This document shows, piece by piece, positions 8,136-15,774 of a stretch of DNA of 64,000 nucleotides. The notes below the pieces were generated by a model. It made no database searches and was not told the origin of the DNA. It was given only the letters and a program-made list of their open reading frames with translations. Both the position numbers and the translations under genes were made by a program. This DNA comes from an uncultured Latescibacterota bacterium (lineage in GTDB: Bacteria; Latescibacterota; UBA2968; UBA8231). Where the stretch lies: the NCBI GenBank assembly GCA_958295495.1, contig OY282352.1:4658049-4722048 (forward strand), written 5' to 3'. Every line of letters begins with the position of its first letter. The first letter of the stretch is position 1.

Positions 8136-8968
8136 CGCCGGGGGAGTTTATCGAGGTCTTTGATACGGTTGCGGAGGCACCGGGGGGTGTCGAGCGGTTG
8201 CGGGAACTGGTGCTTCAGCTTGCGGTGCAGGGGAGGCTGGTGAGGCAGGAGCCGGATGACGAACCGGCGGGCAGGTTGATTGCCGAATTGGAGGGGGGTA
8301 AGCAACGGCTTCTTTTGGAAAAAGTAATCACCAAACCCCGTTATCCCAGTGGAGTCTCTGTTGTACAAGAACCCTTTGAAGTTCCCGAAACGTGGCAGTG
8401 GCTTCGTCTAAGTGACGTCAGTGCGATAGTGGGGGGCGGCACTCCTAGAAGTAGTGAATCTTCTTTTTGGAGCGATGAGCAAGACATTCCTTGGATAACA
8501 CCCGCTGACATGCGAAAGCAGCCGTCCCGTTACATCTCGCGGGGAGCTCGCGACATTACTTCCGAGGGACTCAATAGATCGTCTGCTCAGATGCTGCCGA
8601 TAGGTTCGGTTCTGTTTTCGAGCAGGGCACCGATTGGACATGTTGGTATCGCCGCTAACCCGCTCAGCACCAACCAAGGCTTCAAGTCTTGTGTGCCCTA
8701 TATTCCAGCCATGTCCGAGTACCTGTATATCTTCCTCAGACAAGCAGGTCCCGATATCAACGCTCAGGCCACGGGAACGACATTTAAGGAAATATCAGGC
8801 AAGGACTTCGCGCTCATTTCTATACCGATTCCACCCCTCGCAGAGCAACACCGCATCGTCGCCAAGGTTGATGAGCTTATGGGGCTGATTGATCGGTTGG
8901 AACAGCACCTCGTCGCCAAAAGGGAATATCACGAAGCCTTTGCCGCTGCCGCCGTTCATCATCTATAA
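8132..8968 (+). CDS. hsdS: Type I specificity subunit (HsdS), single target-recognition domain
   Basis: A 278-residue specificity subunit. A helical N-terminal segment (VERLRELVLQLAVQGRLV) is followed by one target-recognition domain (VPETWQWLRLSDVSAIVGGG to about residue 235). The conserved coiled-coil end begins at PPLAEQHRIVAKVDELM. Full-length HsdS proteins have two recognition domains and about 400-450 residues, so this is a half-size form that would have to dimerise and probably reads a palindromic bipartite site. No second half-gene lies nearby. Translation is coupled to hsdM by a 4-base overlap. Confidence 0.88.
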   Translation: MTPGEFIEVFDTVAEAPGGVERLRELVLQLAVQGRLVRQEPDDEPAGRLIAELEGGKQRLLLEKVITKPRYPSGVSVVQEPFEVPETWQWLRLSDVSAIVGGGTPRSSESSFWSDEQDIPWITPADMRKQPSRYISRGARDITSEGLNRSSAQMLPIGSVLFSSRAPIGHVGIAANPLSTNQGFKSCVPYIPAMSEYLYIFLRQAGPDINAQATGTTFKEISGKDFALISIPIPPLAEQHRIVAKVDELMGLIDRLEQHLVAKREYHEAFAAAAVHHL

Positions 8969-9018
8969 AGTAAAGCGGTAGAGGAGGGATGGAATGGGGC
9001 GTTTAGGTTGACGAACGG

Positions 9019-9522
9019 CTAAGAGATCACTCTCAGCTTCATCAGACGGTAGGTCATCGCTTGGGTGCTCACTTTGAACTTCTTGGCAAGCATCTCTAGG
9101 ACATTGTCTTCGGTTAAATCGAAGGGCTGCTGCTTGAAGGCATCCCTGACCTGCTTAGCGGGCATGAGGAGTGCCGCCGCAAACGCATTGGCCGCCATCT
9201 CTTCCCACTTAGTGCCGGAACCAGACTCCCGGTCGCGGAAATGTACGAGATACCCCTTGTCGATGTACGTATCGCCTTTATGGAGAACGAAATGGGCGAT
9301 TTCGTGTGCAATACTAAAACGTCGCCGGTTGGGGTGGTGGTCTTGGTTCACACCAATGACAGCGCGGCCTTCACTTCGGACGAGCACTCCCGAGCAATCT
9401 TCACCAAGCTCTGCCAACTCGACCTTTATGCCTAGGTAAGCAGCGACTTGCTCTACGGAAATTGGAACAGTATCCAGTCCCGCCTCTGCGAGTAACTGTT
9501 CAGCTTTTTTTTCCAGTGACAT
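9019..9522 (-). CDS. ImmA/IrrE-family metallopeptidase
   Basis: Zinc metallopeptidase of about 167 residues. The HEIAH motif (HExxH) near residues 73-77 and the downstream EEMAANAFAAALLMP segment supply the third ligand region typical of ImmA/IrrE (COG2856) proteins. I prefer the ATG at 9522 (MSLEKKAEQLL), which lies inside the end of the XRE gene; the first in-frame start is at 9531. ImmA proteins cleave a partner XRE repressor when the element is induced. The overlap with the XRE gene and the divergent ubiquitin-like operon make repressor proteolysis the likely role here. Confidence 0.88.
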   Translation of the reverse strand: MSLEKKAEQLLAEAGLDTVPISVEQVAAYLGIKVELAELGEDCSGVLVRSEGRAVIGVNQDHHPNRRRFSIAHEIAHFVLHKGDTYIDKGYLVHFRDRESGSGTKWEEMAANAFAAALLMPAKQVRDAFKQQPFDLTEDNVLEMLAKKFKVSTQAMTYRLMKLRVIS

Positions 9523-9880
9523 TGGGGCCAACTTTCTCTAGACTCTCGGTGATGAAGGAATTGACTTGGTTTTGGCTCTTTCCTGCCTCATCCTTCAGCC
9601 AACCTGTGATTTTAGGGGTTGCGGTATCTGCCTCGCTCATTAAGAACTCGTCCCGAGAGGGCAAAAATGAACGCATGTCAACTTTGAGCGCATCGGCGAG
9701 CGACCAGAGCGTGTGGAGAGTCGGTCGCTGATTTCCGCTCTCAATATTGGCAATCGAGCCTCGGGCGAGGCCACAACGCTGCGCGAGTTGGGTTTGCGAG
9801 AGCTTCGCCTCGCGCCGCTGCCGTTCCACTTTTTGCCCTACGAGTTCGTAGAGTTTCTCTGAATCAGGTCGCCGTCGCAT
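9500..9880 (-). CDS. XRE-family transcriptional repressor
   Basis: A 126-residue regulator. The helix-turn-helix spans about residues 25-66 (SQTQLAQRCGLARGSIANIE plus the downstream helix). A C-terminal linker and acidic tail could be the ImmA cleavage and oligomerisation part. It is translated ahead of the ImmA-like peptidase with overlapping ends and diverges from the ubiquitin-like operon. This resembles ImmR/ImmA of mobile elements, in which the repressor holds the divergent operon off. A palindrome over the divergent promoter (10081-10105) is a candidate operator. Target binding is inferred, not shown. Confidence 0.88.
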   Translation of the reverse strand: MRRRPDSEKLYELVGQKVERQRREAKLSQTQLAQRCGLARGSIANIESGNQRPTLHTLWSLADALKVDMRSFLPSRDEFLMSEADTATPKITGWLKDEAGKSQNQVNSFITESLEKVGPNVTGKKS

Positions 9881-9890
9881 CTTATAATTA

Positions 9891-9917
9891 AGTATAGATT
9901 ATTAGGGAGGATGTCAA
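9891..9917 (-). promoter_or_regulatory. Probable promoter of XRE/ImmA pair (near-leaderless)
   Basis: On the minus strand, TTGACA (9917-9912) and TATACT (9896-9891) are separated by 15 bases. The ATG of the XRE gene begins only 10 bases after the -10 box, so a transcript would start at or very close to the start codon. No ribosome site is visible. Both boxes match the sigma-70 consensus well; the spacer is short. Confidence 0.55.
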
Positions 9918-10066
9918 GCAATAAAAAGCAAAGGGCAGATACTTATATAATCGCAAGAGGAACATTTTTAATGCTAATGTTTGTAATAAAAGGCAATTTA
10001 TGCTTTTTACCATTGACAGTAAGGCTCGATTACACTACCTTGCTAATTAGATTGAAAATGGTGCTC

Positions 10067-10105
10067 TTGCGCTTGCGGGCGTCTCTTGTACACTAGACAA
10101 GAGAC
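10067..10105 (+). promoter_or_regulatory. Probable promoter and palindromic operator of ubiquitin-like operon
   Basis: TTGCGC (10067-10072) and TACACT (10089-10094), 16 bases apart, form a plausible sigma-70 promoter. A 25-bp dyad covers the -10 box: arms GTCTCTTGT (10081-10089) and ACAAGAGAC (10097-10105) are perfect complements around a 7-base centre. A repressor bound there would block polymerase. There is no T-run after it, so it is not a terminator. The XRE protein encoded divergently is the obvious candidate binder. A second possible -35 (TTGACA near 10014) lies further upstream in the AT-rich spacer 9918-10060, which holds no convincing gene. Confidence 0.5.
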
Positions 10106-10134
10106 CCATTAAACACAACTCGGAGGAAATCGAC

Positions 10135-10860
10135 ATGCAGCCAACTATCCAAATTAACGGGCAGGAAAAGCCAATCGATTCGGGGCTTGTTTCTGTCGCC
10201 GAGCTCTACGAAATCGCCGATTGCGGCGAGGGACGAATTTTTCTGAGCCGCGAAGATGGCATAGATATTCCCCTCTTGGCAGGGGAATACCTCCTCATTC
10301 GCGGTGGGGAACGGTTTGTAGCCGGAAAAAGTTCCATCGAAGAGAACCCGCCGTTGCGGAATGAAGTGCGGCCAGAATTCAACGGATCGCGCAATCTCGC
10401 TCTATCAAAAGCAAAAACTACCGGCAAAGCGCTCAAAGAGCGAGATGACAAGTTCCCGCAGGGGCGTCTGTTTGTCGACATTGAAGACGGTGTGGATGTG
10501 GAAATTGCGGATGACATGACGATTGTCGTCCAAGATGAGGACTCGTATTTTGTCATCCCTCCCTCCCCGGACGACGTCATTGACCTTGAGGAGTGCGGCA
10601 AGCATGACCGCCGCCCACCCAAAAGGCACAAATACCGCATCCGCATAGACGGCGACAAGTACACGGTGGACTCTGCTGAAATCACCGGGGCCGATATTTT
10701 GGTACTGGCCGGAAAGCGCGATGATGAATGGTCGCTCAACCAGAAGCTGCATGGCGGTAAAAGGGAAAGAATCGCAGCCAATGACGCAGTCGATTTATCC
10801 CGTCCCGGCATTGAACGCTTTGAGACCGTTCGGCGACAGGCACAGCAAGGCGATGGTTAA
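10135..10860 (+). CDS. Multi-ubiquitin-like (tandem beta-grasp) protein
   Basis: A 241-residue protein matching the bacterial multi-ubiquitin family (Pfam Multi_ubiq type). The C-terminal unit, residues about 163-232 (KYRIRIDGDKYTVDSAEITG, LVLAGKRDDEWSLNQKLHGG, then PGIERFETV), is the clearest beta-grasp domain. The N-terminal unit (IQINGQEKPIDSG to RGGERFVAG) is a second. A middle unit (RLFVDIEDGVDVEIADD) repeats only the second half of the first (RIFLSREDGIDIPLLAG). The protein ends in a single glycine after QQGD. The start has GGAGGA upstream. It would be the modifier or substrate of the downstream E1/E2/JAB proteins. Its stop overlaps the E2 start. Confidence 0.85.
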   Translation: MQPTIQINGQEKPIDSGLVSVAELYEIADCGEGRIFLSREDGIDIPLLAGEYLLIRGGERFVAGKSSIEENPPLRNEVRPEFNGSRNLALSKAKTTGKALKERDDKFPQGRLFVDIEDGVDVEIADDMTIVVQDEDSYFVIPPSPDDVIDLEECGKHDRRPPKRHKYRIRIDGDKYTVDSAEITGADILVLAGKRDDEWSLNQKLHGGKRERIAANDAVDLSRPGIERFETVRRQAQQGDG

Positions 10861-11239
10861 TCCCTACGAGTTGCCGCCGGAGGATACCCAATATCTAGAT
10901 GAGAATTATCCGTCCAAATGGAAGAAGGTCGCCGAGGGAAACGGCAAGTATGGCCTACTTATTGACGACTTTCCCATTCCCAAAGGCTATACGATAGAAA
11001 AATCCACGCTGATGGTGCTCATTCCAAGCGGCTATCCCGGAGCGATGTTGGACATGTTTTACTTTGATCCTCCGCTTGATAAATCAGATAGCTCACCAAT
11101 AGGTGCTCTGGCCTCTGAGACACATTTTGGTCAGACTTGGCAGCGCTGGTCGCGTCATTACTCATGGCAGCCGGGGATCGATTTCATCATCACGCATATT
11201 GAGTACGTCAAAAACCAGCTAAACACCGAGGTTGGGTGA
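10853..11239 (+). CDS. Prokaryotic E2-like protein (family E), no cysteine
   Basis: A 128-residue protein fitting the prokaryotic E2 family E that accompanies multi-ubiquitin genes. Landmarks are YELPPEDTQYLDENYPSKWK, a strand-rich core (LLIDDFPIPKGY, STLMVLIPSGYP) and the C-terminal helix-rich stretch HFGQTWQRWSRHYSWQPGID followed by ITHIEYVKNQL. The ATG at 10853 overlaps the multi-ubiquitin stop and has AAGG upstream. A longer frame from 10721 runs inside the previous gene and is not used. There is no Cys in the whole chain, so a classical E2 thioester is impossible. It may be a binding or scaffolding E2 fold. Its stop overlaps the next start (TGATG). Confidence 0.8.
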   Translation: MVNPYELPPEDTQYLDENYPSKWKKVAEGNGKYGLLIDDFPIPKGYTIEKSTLMVLIPSGYPGAMLDMFYFDPPLDKSDSSPIGALASETHFGQTWQRWSRHYSWQPGIDFIITHIEYVKNQLNTEVG

Positions 11240-12630
11240 TGAAAACCGTCATCCTGGCCATGACCGCGAGTCGGCATGAGGCGGTTTTTAACCACCTTTT
11301 CCCCGGAGACGGGCTGGAGGCCGCCGCCATTTTGTTGTGCAACCAAGGGACAGGGAAGAGACATCGCCGCCTCATTGTTGCGGATGTTTTGTGTCCGCCA
11401 CATCATCTGTCGGAGAGAAAAGAGGATTTTGTCGCTTGGCCTTTTGTCGACTGCCTGTCGCCAGAAAAAATTTGCGATATAGACCGGGATGGACAGTCTA
11501 TAGTCACTATTCATTCCCATCCCAAAGGATGTGGCCGGTTTTCAAAAATTGATGACCGTAACGACCGGGAATTGTTTTCTTCTGTATGCAATTGGTTTGA
11601 CGACGGACGACCAAATGGCTCCGCTGTTATGTTGTCGAGTGGCCAGATCGAGGCCCGCACGGTGGACGCCCACGGAACGTTCTCCGATATGCCAACGGTC
11701 TCCGCAGTCGGCGATAATATCCACATCTGGAAGGCCCACAAATCCCGGAGGCAAACGGCGTACCAAGAAAAGCTGGCGCAAACCTTCGGCAAGGGCACGT
11801 TGGATTTACTGAGCATTATGCGGGTGGGGGTTGTGGGTTGTTCGGGCACGGGGAGCATAATCATTGAACTACTTGTGCGTAATTGCGTGGGTGAGTTGGT
11901 GATTGTGGACGATGACATAGTAGAAAAGAAAAACCTGAATCGCCTCGTCAACAGTACCATAGATGACGCCCGCAAGCAGCAGCCAAAGGTGGGGGCGATT
12001 GAACGGGCTATTCAGAAGATCGGCTTGGGAACCAAAGTAGATGCTTACCAAGGATTGACGGATTCACCGGATGTAGTCGCCGCTTTAGTAGATTGCGATG
12101 TGATCTTCGGCTGCGTGGATTCCGCCTTTGGACGATACCATCTCGATTGCCTAGCAAGTGCCTACCTGATTCCCTATTTTGACGTAGGAGTCCATCTTGA
12201 GGCCGACGGTGAAGGTGGTATTACCACCGCCGATGCCGTATCGCATTACATTCATCCGGAGGGGGAAAGTCTATTGTCACGTGGTGCGTACACTATGGAA
12301 CAAGTAACGGCCGAAGATTGGCAGCGAAAAGACCCGACATACTATCAACAACAGCGCGTGGTCGGCTATTTAGCGGCCGTCGGCGAGGAACAACCGGCGG
12401 TCATGTCCGTCAACATGCAGGCGGCGTGTATGGCGTTTAACGATTTCATGGCCCGTATTCACTCCTACCGCTTTGACGGCAACCGCGAATTTGCAACTCA
12501 ACGATTTCGCCTAGTTCATGGATGCTATGAAAACGACGTGGACGAGGGTGGCCCACATCCATTGATGAAACGATATATGGAAACAGGCGACGGAAGTTTG
12601 CTCGTCAGAAACAATATCAGCTATGTTTAG
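11239..12630 (+). CDS. JAB metalloprotease fused to ThiF/E1-like adenylyltransferase
   Basis: A 463-residue fusion. Residues about 1-140 form a JAB/JAMM isopeptidase: Glu in the GLEAAAILLC segment, IHSHPKG for the two metal His residues, and SKID for Ser and Asp, so the zinc motif looks complete. From about residue 195 an E1/ThiF Rossmann domain begins (VGVVGCSGTGS, then IVDDDIVEKKNLNRL with the conserved Asp, Asn and Arg). The segment where related E1 proteins usually have a CLxC pair reads GESLLSRGAY, with both positions Ser. The chain could adenylate a ubiquitin-like C-terminus and also remove or process modifiers. It overlaps the E2 and DUF6527 genes. Confidence 0.88.
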   Translation: MKTVILAMTASRHEAVFNHLFPGDGLEAAAILLCNQGTGKRHRRLIVADVLCPPHHLSERKEDFVAWPFVDCLSPEKICDIDRDGQSIVTIHSHPKGCGRFSKIDDRNDRELFSSVCNWFDDGRPNGSAVMLSSGQIEARTVDAHGTFSDMPTVSAVGDNIHIWKAHKSRRQTAYQEKLAQTFGKGTLDLLSIMRVGVVGCSGTGSIIIELLVRNCVGELVIVDDDIVEKKNLNRLVNSTIDDARKQQPKVGAIERAIQKIGLGTKVDAYQGLTDSPDVVAALVDCDVIFGCVDSAFGRYHLDCLASAYLIPYFDVGVHLEADGEGGITTADAVSHYIHPEGESLLSRGAYTMEQVTAEDWQRKDPTYYQQQRVVGYLAAVGEEQPAVMSVNMQAACMAFNDFMARIHSYRFDGNREFATQRFRLVHGCYENDVDEGGPHPLMKRYMETGDGSLLVRNNISYV

Positions 12631-12985
12631 ATGGATTTTCAATGTATGGGCACGTTTCCGTCCCTACCGCACTGAGTGGGTAGAGGATTTGCCGGACGAT
12701 CTCCACAAAAATACGGTGTACATTATTGGCGGACGCAAACACCCGTTTTATGCGGCTATTGTCTGCCCCCGCAAGACATGCCGACAAGTTATCCACTTGG
12801 ATTTGTCGCCCCAAGTTGACAAACGGTGGCGCATAATAGAACATGTGGACGGACAGATTTCACTGTCGCCCTCAGTTCATGTGACCGGCCTGCCCTGCCG
12901 CTGCCACTATTGGCTGCGAAAAGGGCGCATCGTCTGGAGCGAAAGCCCCTCCTTTTTTGTGCCAGAGGAGAATCGACATGATTAA
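12623..12985 (+). CDS. DUF6527-like putative metal-binding protein
   Basis: A 120-residue protein with the pattern of DUF6527, a small family found beside bacterial ubiquitin-like genes. It has YRTEWVEDLPDDL, VCPRKTCRQVIHLDL with two cysteines, RWRIIEHVDGQISLSPSVH, and CRCHYWLRKGRIVW with a Cys-x-Cys-His. The Cys/His set suggests one bound metal ion. It starts inside the end of the JAB-E1 gene, and its last codons contain the start of the ATPase gene, so it is the fourth cistron of the operon. Its role in the ubiquitin-like system is not known. Confidence 0.75.
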   Translation: MFRWIFNVWARFRPYRTEWVEDLPDDLHKNTVYIIGGRKHPFYAAIVCPRKTCRQVIHLDLSPQVDKRWRIIEHVDGQISLSPSVHVTGLPCRCHYWLRKGRIVWSESPSFFVPEENRHD

Positions 12986-14594
12986 AAAAGTGGTTATCAA
13001 TAATTTTAAGAAATTCGAGCACTTGGCGTTTGAGCTTCCAGATCACCTCGTCATTGCCGGGCCGAACAACTCTGGTAAGACGACGCTTCTACAAGCCATT
13101 GCCGCGTGGTCGGAGATCGCCTTCCATTGGTCCAATAATAATCCCGACCTAGTACGTGAGAAAGACGGGAACTATCCAAGCACCAATCTCAATTTGTTGA
13201 ATTTTCACTCGGTGCCCTTAGCAGACTTCGATCATTTGTGGCCAAGTAAAAATGTTCGGCATCCTACTTCCTTATGGCTGGATACAGACCAATGGACCAT
13301 TGGTTTTGAAATCCTACATAAGGAACAAGAGTTGGCCTCCATTCGTCCGGCGAAAAAAGTGAAGGAGGACGACCTAGTACAATACATTTGTGAACCGCTC
13401 ATATCTATATATGTCCCTCCTCTCTCAGGGCTAGACATTAAAGAGAAATTTTTTAATCCCGAAGTGATTCCAGCGCAACTTGCACGGGCACAAGCCGGTA
13501 GCGTGTTGCGCAATCTGCTGCTTGCCGTCAGCCAAGACACCCAAAAGTGGCAGGCATTGCAGGAGGTCGTCCGTTCTTTTTTTGGTTACGAATTGGGGTA
13601 CCCAAGCGGCGCAGCGGAAATACTTGCTCGTTACCGACATTCAGCCCAAAGCCCATTTTACGATCTGAGTAGCGCAGCAAGTGGTTTCTTACAGGTGTTG
13701 CTAGTTTACGCCGCCGTACTGTACAAAGAAGCGTCGGTTGTGCTCATTGATGAGCCGGACGCACATCTGCATATCTTGTTGCAGGACAGGATGTACCGCA
13801 AATTGTGCGAATATAACCGCCAAAACCGATCGCAACTCATTATTGCCACGCATTCGAAGCAACTCATCAACGCCGCCGACCCGGACAACCTGCGCTCGTT
13901 AGCCAACGAACTGAGATCGGTCAATAACAAGGGAAAACTATCGGATACTTTGCATCTGGAAAATACAGAAATCATGCTTGCGGAAACCGAGCCAGGGATT
14001 TTGTACATTGAAGGCCCTACGGACATTCCCATATTGAGGGAATGGGCACGTGTTTTGAAACATCCTCTGTTGCCGTTTTTGGAAAAGCCGTTTAGTTGGG
14101 AAACCGCCGAAAAAGAATGGTGTGCAGTAAAACATTTTTCCGCTATGCGGTTGATGGTTCCCGACTTACGTGGAGTGGAGTTGCGCGATGGCGACAACAA
14201 AGATCACAGCAATCCACCTAAGCTCCCCGAAGGTATGAAATGCCTGTACTGGGACCGGTACGAAATTGAGAGTTATCTTATTCACCCGGAAGCGATCGCT
14301 CGTTTCGTAGAAAGCACCAGAGGAAGACAAGCGGCAGATCAGGTAAGGGTGTACATGAAGAGACAATTCCCCCCAGTGTTCTACAAGGCCCCTTTTGAAT
14401 CGTCTCTTTACTTACTAGAGCCCAAGGCTAAAAAGGTTCTTGCTAATATATTTGCCGAGGCGGGATTAGATGTCAAAGAAACTGAGTATTATCGAATCGC
14501 AGCGCAGATGACAAAAGAGGAAATTCACCCGGAAGTAGTCGAAAAATTGGATGCCATTGCCGAACACTTTGATTATCCGAGCACTACACCATAA
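12978..14594 (+). CDS. OLD-like ATPase with C-terminal TOPRIM-type domain
   Basis: A 538-residue SMC/ABC-type ATPase. It has Walker A GPNNSGKT near residues 28-35, a signature-like SSAASGFLQ, Walker B LIDEPDAHLH and the H-loop ATHSKQLI. From about residue 335 a TOPRIM-like region starts (ILYIEGPTDIPIL with the catalytic Glu and an Asp), followed by LYWDRYEIESYL. The architecture is that of OLD-family nucleases used in phage defence. The ATG at 12978 follows GAGGAG and overlaps the previous stop; an upstream TTG is less likely. It is the fifth and last gene of the multi-ubiquitin operon and its probable DNA-acting effector. Its base composition is lower in GC than flanking metabolic genes. Confidence 0.85.
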   Translation: MIKKVVINNFKKFEHLAFELPDHLVIAGPNNSGKTTLLQAIAAWSEIAFHWSNNNPDLVREKDGNYPSTNLNLLNFHSVPLADFDHLWPSKNVRHPTSLWLDTDQWTIGFEILHKEQELASIRPAKKVKEDDLVQYICEPLISIYVPPLSGLDIKEKFFNPEVIPAQLARAQAGSVLRNLLLAVSQDTQKWQALQEVVRSFFGYELGYPSGAAEILARYRHSAQSPFYDLSSAASGFLQVLLVYAAVLYKEASVVLIDEPDAHLHILLQDRMYRKLCEYNRQNRSQLIIATHSKQLINAADPDNLRSLANELRSVNNKGKLSDTLHLENTEIMLAETEPGILYIEGPTDIPILREWARVLKHPLLPFLEKPFSWETAEKEWCAVKHFSAMRLMVPDLRGVELRDGDNKDHSNPPKLPEGMKCLYWDRYEIESYLIHPEAIARFVESTRGRQAADQVRVYMKRQFPPVFYKAPFESSLYLLEPKAKKVLANIFAEAGLDVKETEYYRIAAQMTKEEIHPEVVEKLDAIAEHFDYPSTTP

Positions 14595-14724
14595 GCATTT
14601 CAGAGCGAAATCCTTTACTGAGAATAGCTGTGTAGGCGTGTAGATATTTGCGGAGGCACTCCAGCTTCTTTTGTGCCCAATGGCCGACATCCTTTTGCGG
14701 CTCATTTGCATCATCCACCGGCAC
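14584..14724 (-). pseudogene. Three-Cys-motif partner protein TcmP, 5' remnant
   Basis: A 46-codon minus-strand frame beginning at a GTG immediately after the DUF5131 stop. HWAQKKLECLRKYLHAYTAI matches the start of TcmP proteins, which are coded directly downstream of DUF5131/three-Cys-motif genes. Intact TcmP is several hundred residues and continues with a YIDAFAG-type motif. Here similarity stops after about residue 38 and the frame ends at TAG (14586-14584), overlapping the end of the OLD-like ATPase gene. The breakpoint near 14600 is probably where the ubiquitin-like operon joined this locus. Confidence 0.65.
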
Positions 14725-14725
14725 A

Positions 14726-15506
14726 CTAGCCGCTTATAACGCCCCCAAGCCGCTGCTCAGCTTCCACTTCTGGATACTCCAACCATTGCCGTCCATCGAG
14801 CGTATTCCCTCCCGCTTTAGGTGTGCGTCCGCCCCATTGCTTAAAGAAGAAGGCGACGCGCTGGGCCTGATACTGGTCGCGCAAGGCCCGTACCCACTTT
14901 CCTCGCACCGGACGCGCTCCCGGCCCACTCTCGCCTCCGGCGATTACCCAATGAATATCCTCCAAGTTCACTGCGCCTATTGGACCGAGCAACGGCTCGA
15001 AGGAAACAAAGCGCACGGAGGCATTGGCCTGCTTCAGGTGCCGCAGGTGCGTCAAGGCCGCGTCGTTTTCGACGGACACACCGAGCGAGATATGCGGGGG
15101 GCAGCTTGCCCCCGGTAGTGCCCTTGGACGAAACGGCGCATCAGCGATGCTGCGCTTGGTAAGGACCCTGATAGATGTGCCAATCGGCGCGCTCCATCGT
15201 GTCGAATACGCACTTGATGTACGAGGGAGGAATGTCCTTGTGGAAGATATCGCTCATTGAATTGACGAAGATGAGCTGAAGATGCCGCCAACTCAGGGGC
15301 TGTTCGAGGTGCTCGGGGCGAAGGGTTAGATCAAAGCCGGTCTCAAAAGGGTGTCCCTCGACGCCGCGAAAACGCTCGGAAAGGCGCTCGGCATAGCAAT
15401 GGTCGCAACCGGCACTAACCTTCGTGCAGCCGGTAACCGGGTTCCAAGTGCTGTTGGTCCACTCGATGGTGATTTTGCGAGATATGAGAGACCCCTGTGT
15501 AACCAA
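14726..15506 (-). pseudogene. DUF5131 (phage Gp37/Gp68-like, three-Cys-motif) protein, frameshifted
   Basis: Two adjacent minus-strand frames together make one DUF5131 protein of about 259 residues. The first gives TIEWTNSTWNPVTGCTKVSA then GCDHCYAERL (Cys-x6-Cys-x2-Cys) and NSMSDIFHKD. It ends abnormally at ...WHIYQGPYQAQHR. Removing one G in the GGG near 15165 restores VLTKRSIADAPFRPRALPGA and continues into ISLGVSVEND, FEPLLGP, VIAGGESGPGARPV and FFFKQWGG. A one-base insertion is therefore visible; it may be real decay or a sequencing error. The start codon is unclear (TTG at 15506 without ribosome site). Function of the family is unproven; the three Cys suggest a radical-SAM-like iron-sulfur site. 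Confidence 0.8.
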
Positions 15507-15524
15507 AAATTATAACTGCACATA

Positions 15525-15552
15525 AGTATAGTATTTTCCGGCCCAATGTCAA
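15525..15552 (-). promoter_or_regulatory. Probable promoter of DUF5131/tcmP locus
   Basis: On the minus strand TTGACA (15552-15547) and TATACT (15530-15525) are 16 bases apart, a near-consensus sigma-70 promoter directed at the broken DUF5131 gene. The rest of 15553-15774 shows no gene, only AT-rich and unremarkable sequence before the next plus-strand gene. Confidence 0.6.
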
Positions 15553-15774
15553 GGTGATCTTAGGGTACGGGCGACCTTCCGAAGACAGTGACCACCTCCG
15601 CCGCAGAATTTCTGAGCACTTCGTACGCGAAAGTGCCGCTATCACGTTGACAATGCCTAGAGCGTTTATTACTTGAATTAAGAACCGGGCGGTAATTCCG
15701 TTGCGCTTTATTGGCCGCCGGACTGCGGCACCTAAGTTGAGCACAGTGATGGAGATTCGCAAAACAGAAGTATT

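Noticed and set aside
10081..10105. Palindrome as a rho-independent terminator
   Set aside because: No T-run follows and it overlaps a -10 box just before a strong ribosome site; an operator is the better reading.
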